Part shown: positions 60,630 to 64,000 of the stretch, one piece after another
How the letters are laid out: each line of letters begins with the position of its first letter
Numbering within the stretch: position 1 is the first letter of the stretch
Assembly (NCBI RefSeq): GCF_003419895.1
Contig: NZ_QPMM01000004.1
Span: 1-64,000 of the forward strand
Direction of reading: 5' to 3'
DNA from: Chitinophaga silvatica
Lineage (GTDB): Bacteria; Bacteroidota; Bacteroidia; Chitinophagales; Chitinophagaceae
Length of the DNA stretch: 64,000 bases
The notes under the pieces: model-generated
Databases searched by the model: none
Told to the model about the DNA's origin: nothing
Seen by the model: only the letters and a program-made list of their open reading frames with translations
Position numbers and translations under genes: made by a program

Positions 60630-62006
60630 ATGAGTAAAATCAGAACTGCTTTTTTTTGTCAACAATGTGGATACGAAGCCGCCAAATGGAATGGAAAATG
60701 TCCCAGCTGTGGTGAATGGAATACATTTGTTGAAGAGAAAGTTCAAAAAGATACTTCCAATAAAATTGTAGACTGGAAACAACAGAACGACTCAGGCAAC
60801 CGTACTCAAAAAATTATTAACCTCTCTGATGTTACTACCAGTCAGGAAGAAAGAATCCTAACTCCCGATAATGAATTAAACAGAGTACTCGGCGGCGGTA
60901 TAGTTGCCGGATCTCTTGTGCTGGTAGGTGGTGAACCCGGAATCGGCAAATCAACACTCTTCCTTCAAAACGCATTGCAACTCCAGCATATCAGAACCTT
61001 ATATATTAGTGGTGAAGAAAGTGAGCAACAAATAAAAATGCGTGCCGATCGAATCAAAATAAGCAACGATCAGTTTTTTTTACTCACCGAAACTTCCACT
61101 CAAACCATTTTCCAGGAAATAAAAAAACTACAACCACAATTAGTAATTGTAGACTCAATCCAAACCCTGCACTCCCCTTTTATCGAATCCGCTCCCGGTA
61201 GCGTTTCCCAAATCAGAGAAACCACAGCCGAACTTCAACGATTCGCCAAGGAAAGTAATATCCCTGTATTCCTCATCGGTCACATCACCAAAGATGGCTC
61301 AATTGCCGGTCCTAAAGTTCTGGAACATATGGTAGATACAGTATTACAGTTTGAAGGGGATCAACACTACGCCTATCGAATCCTGAGAACTATAAAAAAC
61401 AGATTTGGTTCCACTGCCGAACTTGGAATCTACGAAATGACAGGTGTAGGGTTACGACAGGTAACCAATCCCTCGGAAATACTTATTTCACAAAGAGAAG
61501 ATTTGCTGAGTGGTGTTGCTATTGCCGCTACCCTGGAAGGAATGCGCCCTCTTTTGGTAGAAGTTCAGGCATTAGTTACTCAATCCGTTTATGGTACCCC
61601 TCAACGTACTGCTACCGGATTCGATCTGAGACGCCTGCAATTATTACTGGCCGTTCTTGAAAAAAGAGGAGGATTTCATTTCGGTGTCAAAGATGTTTTC
61701 CTGAATATTGCCGGTGGTATTAGGGTGGAAGATCCGGCTATTGATCTGGCAGTATTATGCGCACTACTTTCTTCCTATGAAGATGTGGCCATTCCACCGA
61801 AAATATGTTTCTCCGGTGAAGTGGGCTTAAGCGGCGAAATCAGAGCCGTAAACCGTATTGAGCAAAGAATTGCTGAAGCAGAAAAACTGGGATTTGAGAA
61901 AATTTTTATTTCCCGCTATAACAAAAAAGGGATCGATTTCAGTAAATTTATGATCGAAGTTATTGCTGTTGGCAGAGTAGAAGAAGTTTATCAACGTTTG
62001 TTTTAA
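60630..62006 (+). CDS. radA: DNA repair protein RadA (Sms)
   Basis: 458 aa, full length. C4 zinc finger C10/C13/C24/C27 (FFCQQCGYEAAKWNGKCPSCGEW), Walker A GEPGIGKST (101-109), Walker B-like LVIVDSIQTL, the RadA signature KNRFG (256-260), and a Lon-protease-like C-terminal domain (from about 280, TGFDLRRLQLLLAVLEKRGG, GEVGLSGEIRAV). Branch-migration helicase in recombination repair and DNA uptake. Co-directional with comF 10 bp downstream, so probably one operon with competence/repair flavour. Confidence 0.97.
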   Translation: MSKIRTAFFCQQCGYEAAKWNGKCPSCGEWNTFVEEKVQKDTSNKIVDWKQQNDSGNRTQKIINLSDVTTSQEERILTPDNELNRVLGGGIVAGSLVLVGGEPGIGKSTLFLQNALQLQHIRTLYISGEESEQQIKMRADRIKISNDQFFLLTETSTQTIFQEIKKLQPQLVIVDSIQTLHSPFIESAPGSVSQIRETTAELQRFAKESNIPVFLIGHITKDGSIAGPKVLEHMVDTVLQFEGDQHYAYRILRTIKNRFGSTAELGIYEMTGVGLRQVTNPSEILISQREDLLSGVAIAATLEGMRPLLVEVQALVTQSVYGTPQRTATGFDLRRLQLLLAVLEKRGGFHFGVKDVFLNIAGGIRVEDPAIDLAVLCALLSSYEDVAIPPKICFSGEVGLSGEIRAVNRIEQRIAEAEKLGFEKIFISRYNKKGIDFSKFMIEVIAVGRVEEVYQRLF

Positions 62007-62016
62007 TTAATACTTT

Positions 62017-62703
62017 ATGATTTCCCGTTTGTTAACACCACTGGTACAGCTTTTCTATCCGCATTGCTGTGAGATCTGCGGTACAGATTTGCCTGCTACT
62101 GCAGAATTATTATGCTTTAGATGTATAGAATCTTTACCCGTTACCAATTTCCAACGATATAATGATAACCCGGTAATGAGATTATTTAACGGAAGAGCCA
62201 AAATTGAACACGCCTTTTCTGCCTATTATTATCATCAATCTTCAGAACTAAGACAGCTTATCCATCTGTTTAAATATAAAAAACGCGAGGATATTGCTAT
62301 CTGGATGGGTAAACAGATGGGGATTCAGTTACAGCAAAACAACTGGTATAAGGAAATCGATACCCTGGTTCCGGTTCCGCTTTACCCAAAAAAGGAACGG
62401 GAAAGAGGTTATAACCAGGCTACCTCGATCGGGAAAGGAATCGGAGAGGTATTAAACCTCAAAATAAATACACAATTAATTCATCGTCAACAATATACAA
62501 ATACCCAGACACAAAAAGGAAGAAGCGAAAGATGGCAAAATGTAGCTGATACTTTCATTGCAAATTCCCCCCTGGCAGGAAGACACTTACTGTTGATAGA
62601 CGATGTTATTACCACAGGCGCTACTACAGAAGCCTGTGCACAGGCCTTGCTCCGGAAAAATGCCAAGGTTAGTATTGCCACCCTGGCGCTTACATGGCAT
62701 TAA
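62017..62703 (+). CDS. comF: ComF-family phosphoribosyltransferase-like protein
   Basis: 228 aa. N-terminal zinc-finger-like PHCCEICGTDLPATAELLCFRCIESLP (cysteines at about 17, 18, 21 and 33, 36), then a PRTase domain with LVPVPLYPKKERERGYNQA and the PRPP loop LLLIDDVITTGATTEAC. ComF proteins help DNA uptake in competent bacteria; in B. subtilis it bridges ComFA. Operon with radA (10-bp gap). Other competence genes are not in the window. Confidence 0.92.
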   Translation: MISRLLTPLVQLFYPHCCEICGTDLPATAELLCFRCIESLPVTNFQRYNDNPVMRLFNGRAKIEHAFSAYYYHQSSELRQLIHLFKYKKREDIAIWMGKQMGIQLQQNNWYKEIDTLVPVPLYPKKERERGYNQATSIGKGIGEVLNLKINTQLIHRQQYTNTQTQKGRSERWQNVADTFIANSPLAGRHLLLIDDVITTGATTEACAQALLRKNAKVSIATLALTWH

Positions 62704-62799
62704 ACCAGAAAAAAAACTCAGCAACAAAATAGGATTATTATTACCTTTACTCATAGCCGAATTCGCTTTCGATTTATATACTTTTAAATAAACTCCAAG

Positions 62800-63321
62800 A
62801 TGTTTAGACTTGCCATACTTTCTATAGTTATGTTTTTCAGCACTTCTCATTTATATGATTTTAAGGTTGATGCAGTTGATGGAGGAAAAATTGACTTTTC
62901 AAAATTCAAGGGAAAAAAAGTATTAATCGTAAATACTGCGTCTTTGTGCGGTAATACTCCTCAATATAAAGGACTTGAAGATCTGTATAAGAAATATCAG
63001 AATAAACTGGTAATTGTTGGATTTCCTGCCAATAACTTTGGCTCTCAGGAACCAGGTTCAAATAAAGAGATTCAGGAATTTTGTACTAAAAAATATGCTG
63101 TAACCTTCCCAATGGCAGCTAAAATTTCAGTAAAAGGAAATGATATTCACCCCATTTATAAATGGTTACTTGAAGAAAGTAAAGCAAAACATTTTGAACC
63201 AACTGAGGTAACCTGGAATTTTCAGAAATATCTGTTAGACGAAAAAGGAAATCTGGTCGCTGTTTTTTCTCCCAAAACTCAACCTGATGCCCCGGAAGTG
63301 ATCGCAGCAATAGAAAAGTAA
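62800..63321 (+). CDS. Glutathione peroxidase family, probably thioredoxin-dependent
   Basis: 173 aa. An N-terminal hydrophobic stretch (LAILSIVMFFSTSHL) suggests export, so it may act in the periplasm. Catalytic Cys50 in VNTASLCGNTPQY, Gln83 in GSQEPGSN and Trp139-Asn140 in TWNFQKYLL complete the tetrad. The FPCNQFG motif reads FPANNFG (Cys to Ala), but Cys95 in EFCTKKY is in the place of the resolving cysteine of plant/yeast thioredoxin-dependent peroxidases. This suggests a 2-Cys, thioredoxin-type mechanism rather than true glutathione use. Confidence 0.93.
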   Translation: MFRLAILSIVMFFSTSHLYDFKVDAVDGGKIDFSKFKGKKVLIVNTASLCGNTPQYKGLEDLYKKYQNKLVIVGFPANNFGSQEPGSNKEIQEFCTKKYAVTFPMAAKISVKGNDIHPIYKWLLEESKAKHFEPTEVTWNFQKYLLDEKGNLVAVFSPKTQPDAPEVIAAIEK

Positions 63322-63415
63322 TCATTTTCTTAGCCATTGCCAACTTGTGTCATGAGAATTAATGCTATTACTCCTTTGTAGTAGTTAGCTATAGTTTTTT
63401 TAACCAAATGGCAAT

Positions 63416-63958
63416 ATGTCTATGAACCAAACCTCTACTCTTAATCAGAAATTATTCATTATTCTTATTTTACTCATTCCTTTAATGAGTTGCCAAAATC
63501 TGATCGATACTCCTTCACTTTCTTGCCCCTCTATGAAAATGATGGTAAATATTGGTGAAACTACCAGAGTAATGAACTTTGTAAGTAATGTTATCTTTAA
63601 CCAACATACAGATTCTGGTGGAATTAAATTTATGAGCACAGAAGCGACTTGTGACTCCTTTAAAGTTCTCCTGAATTTAAGAGACACGTTGTACACCGAT
63701 CTTGAATTGACGAACGATAGCCTGCATCTCCGAACCTACGAATTTATGAAAGGAGTAAAAAATGATGGACTTGTGATAATAGCTATTGCTACTCCTCAGG
63801 GTTACAAGTTTTTGGAGACAGATACTTCCAGCATAACAATTCGCAGAATTAATACCAAAAATCAAACTGTTACCGGCTTTTTTTATCTTGAAACAGGTAA
63901 CAAGGCAAAAGTTGCCACCGGAACATTCGAAAATACCTGCTATGTTAGGTTAGAATAA
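63416..63958 (+). CDS. Hypothetical lipoprotein
   Basis: 180 aa from the ATG at 63416 (a second ATG two codons on is possible). The signal has a lipobox LMSC. The mature domain looks all-beta: FVSNVIFNQHTDSGGIKFMSTEATCDSFKVLLNLRDTL and SSITIRRINTKNQTVTGFFYLETGNKAKVATGTFENTCYVRL, a T-x-G-x-F-Y-L-x-T pattern seen in small DUF6252-like Bacteroidota lipoproteins. The family call is weak. Followed by a terminator; nothing nearby suggests a pathway. Confidence 0.7.
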   Translation: MSMNQTSTLNQKLFIILILLIPLMSCQNLIDTPSLSCPSMKMMVNIGETTRVMNFVSNVIFNQHTDSGGIKFMSTEATCDSFKVLLNLRDTLYTDLELTNDSLHLRTYEFMKGVKNDGLVIIAIATPQGYKFLETDTSSITIRRINTKNQTVTGFFYLETGNKAKVATGTFENTCYVRLE

Positions 63959-63978
63959 GAGGATAATCCTCTTTTCAT
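63957..63978 (+). terminator. Terminator of the last lipoprotein gene
   Basis: AAGAGGA-TAA-TCCTCTT with TTCATT following; short but perfect 7-bp stem. Confidence 0.65.
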
Positions 63979-64000
63979 TAACTTGCGCTCATGCAGTTTT

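Noticed and set aside
60567..60782. Minus-strand ORF overlapping radA
   Set aside because: It overlaps the radA start and zinc finger, has no homology pattern and no promoter.

Overview
The window looks like a chromosome segment from a Bacteroidota bacterium, most likely the family Chitinophagaceae (order Chitinophagales). The evidence is a SusC/SusD pair, a CarB without its C-terminal regulatory domain, a MetH split into two ORFs, Bat-type VWA/TPR genes, a long IspG, a PF13205-type lipoprotein, a bTHX gene, almost no Shine-Dalgarno sequences, and many promoters fitting the Bacteroidota pattern (TTG or TTTG, about 19-21 nt, TAnnTTTG). No tRNA, rRNA, CRISPR array, transposase or prophage was seen.

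Layout. 1-9.8 kb: a 49-bp tandem repeat array, carB, an orphan AT-rich ORF, a DeoR/MFS unit divergent from a deoxyribonucleotidase around a perfect split palindrome, a cluster of three small HTH-like genes, a hairpin-rich element and a TPR protein. 9.8-22 kb: acs, an alpha/beta hydrolase, an L,D-transpeptidase, an M16 peptidase, an ECF sigma/anti-sigma/outer-membrane operon, kbl and a class D beta-lactamase homologue that lacks its catalytic lysine. 22-29 kb: batB-batC, two AraC regulators, a peptide deformylase, ispG and a small KKDGTPD-repeat protein. 29.4-32.7 kb: the most system-like cassette, a membrane-anchored TsdA-like dihaem cytochrome, a secreted DsrE protein, a ModA-like binding protein without transporter, and a LysR regulator, behind a near-ideal promoter with a dyad just upstream. 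32.7-42.3 kb: acetyltransferases, an UlaG-like hydrolase, an ECF sigma gene followed by two paralogous anti-sigma genes (all three with non-ATG starts), a CoA-transferase/LpxR-like pair, lipoproteins and recR. 42.7-51 kb: split metH, a palindromic intergenic repeat, xth, HU, bTHX, pdxH and pyrH. 51-64 kb: rplM-rpsI-rpsB-tsf (S2 has an acidic plus Gly/Arg-rich tail), susC-susD ending in a 67-bp perfect palindrome, a YugP-type peptidase, then radA, comF, a glutathione peroxidase and a lipoprotein.

Most genes are housekeeping: pyrimidine and arginine precursors (carB, pyrH), acetate activation (acs), one-carbon/methionine metabolism (metH), isoprenoids (ispG), B6 (pdxH), translation and DNA repair (recR, radA, xth). 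Accessory content is mainly envelope proteins and extracytoplasmic signalling. The best candidates for under-described biology are the TsdA-DsrE-binding protein-LysR cassette, the tandem anti-sigma pair, the lysine-less OXA homologue, the Gly/Arg-tailed S2 and the two intergenic inverted-repeat families. All family calls come from reading sequence by eye; no database search was run.
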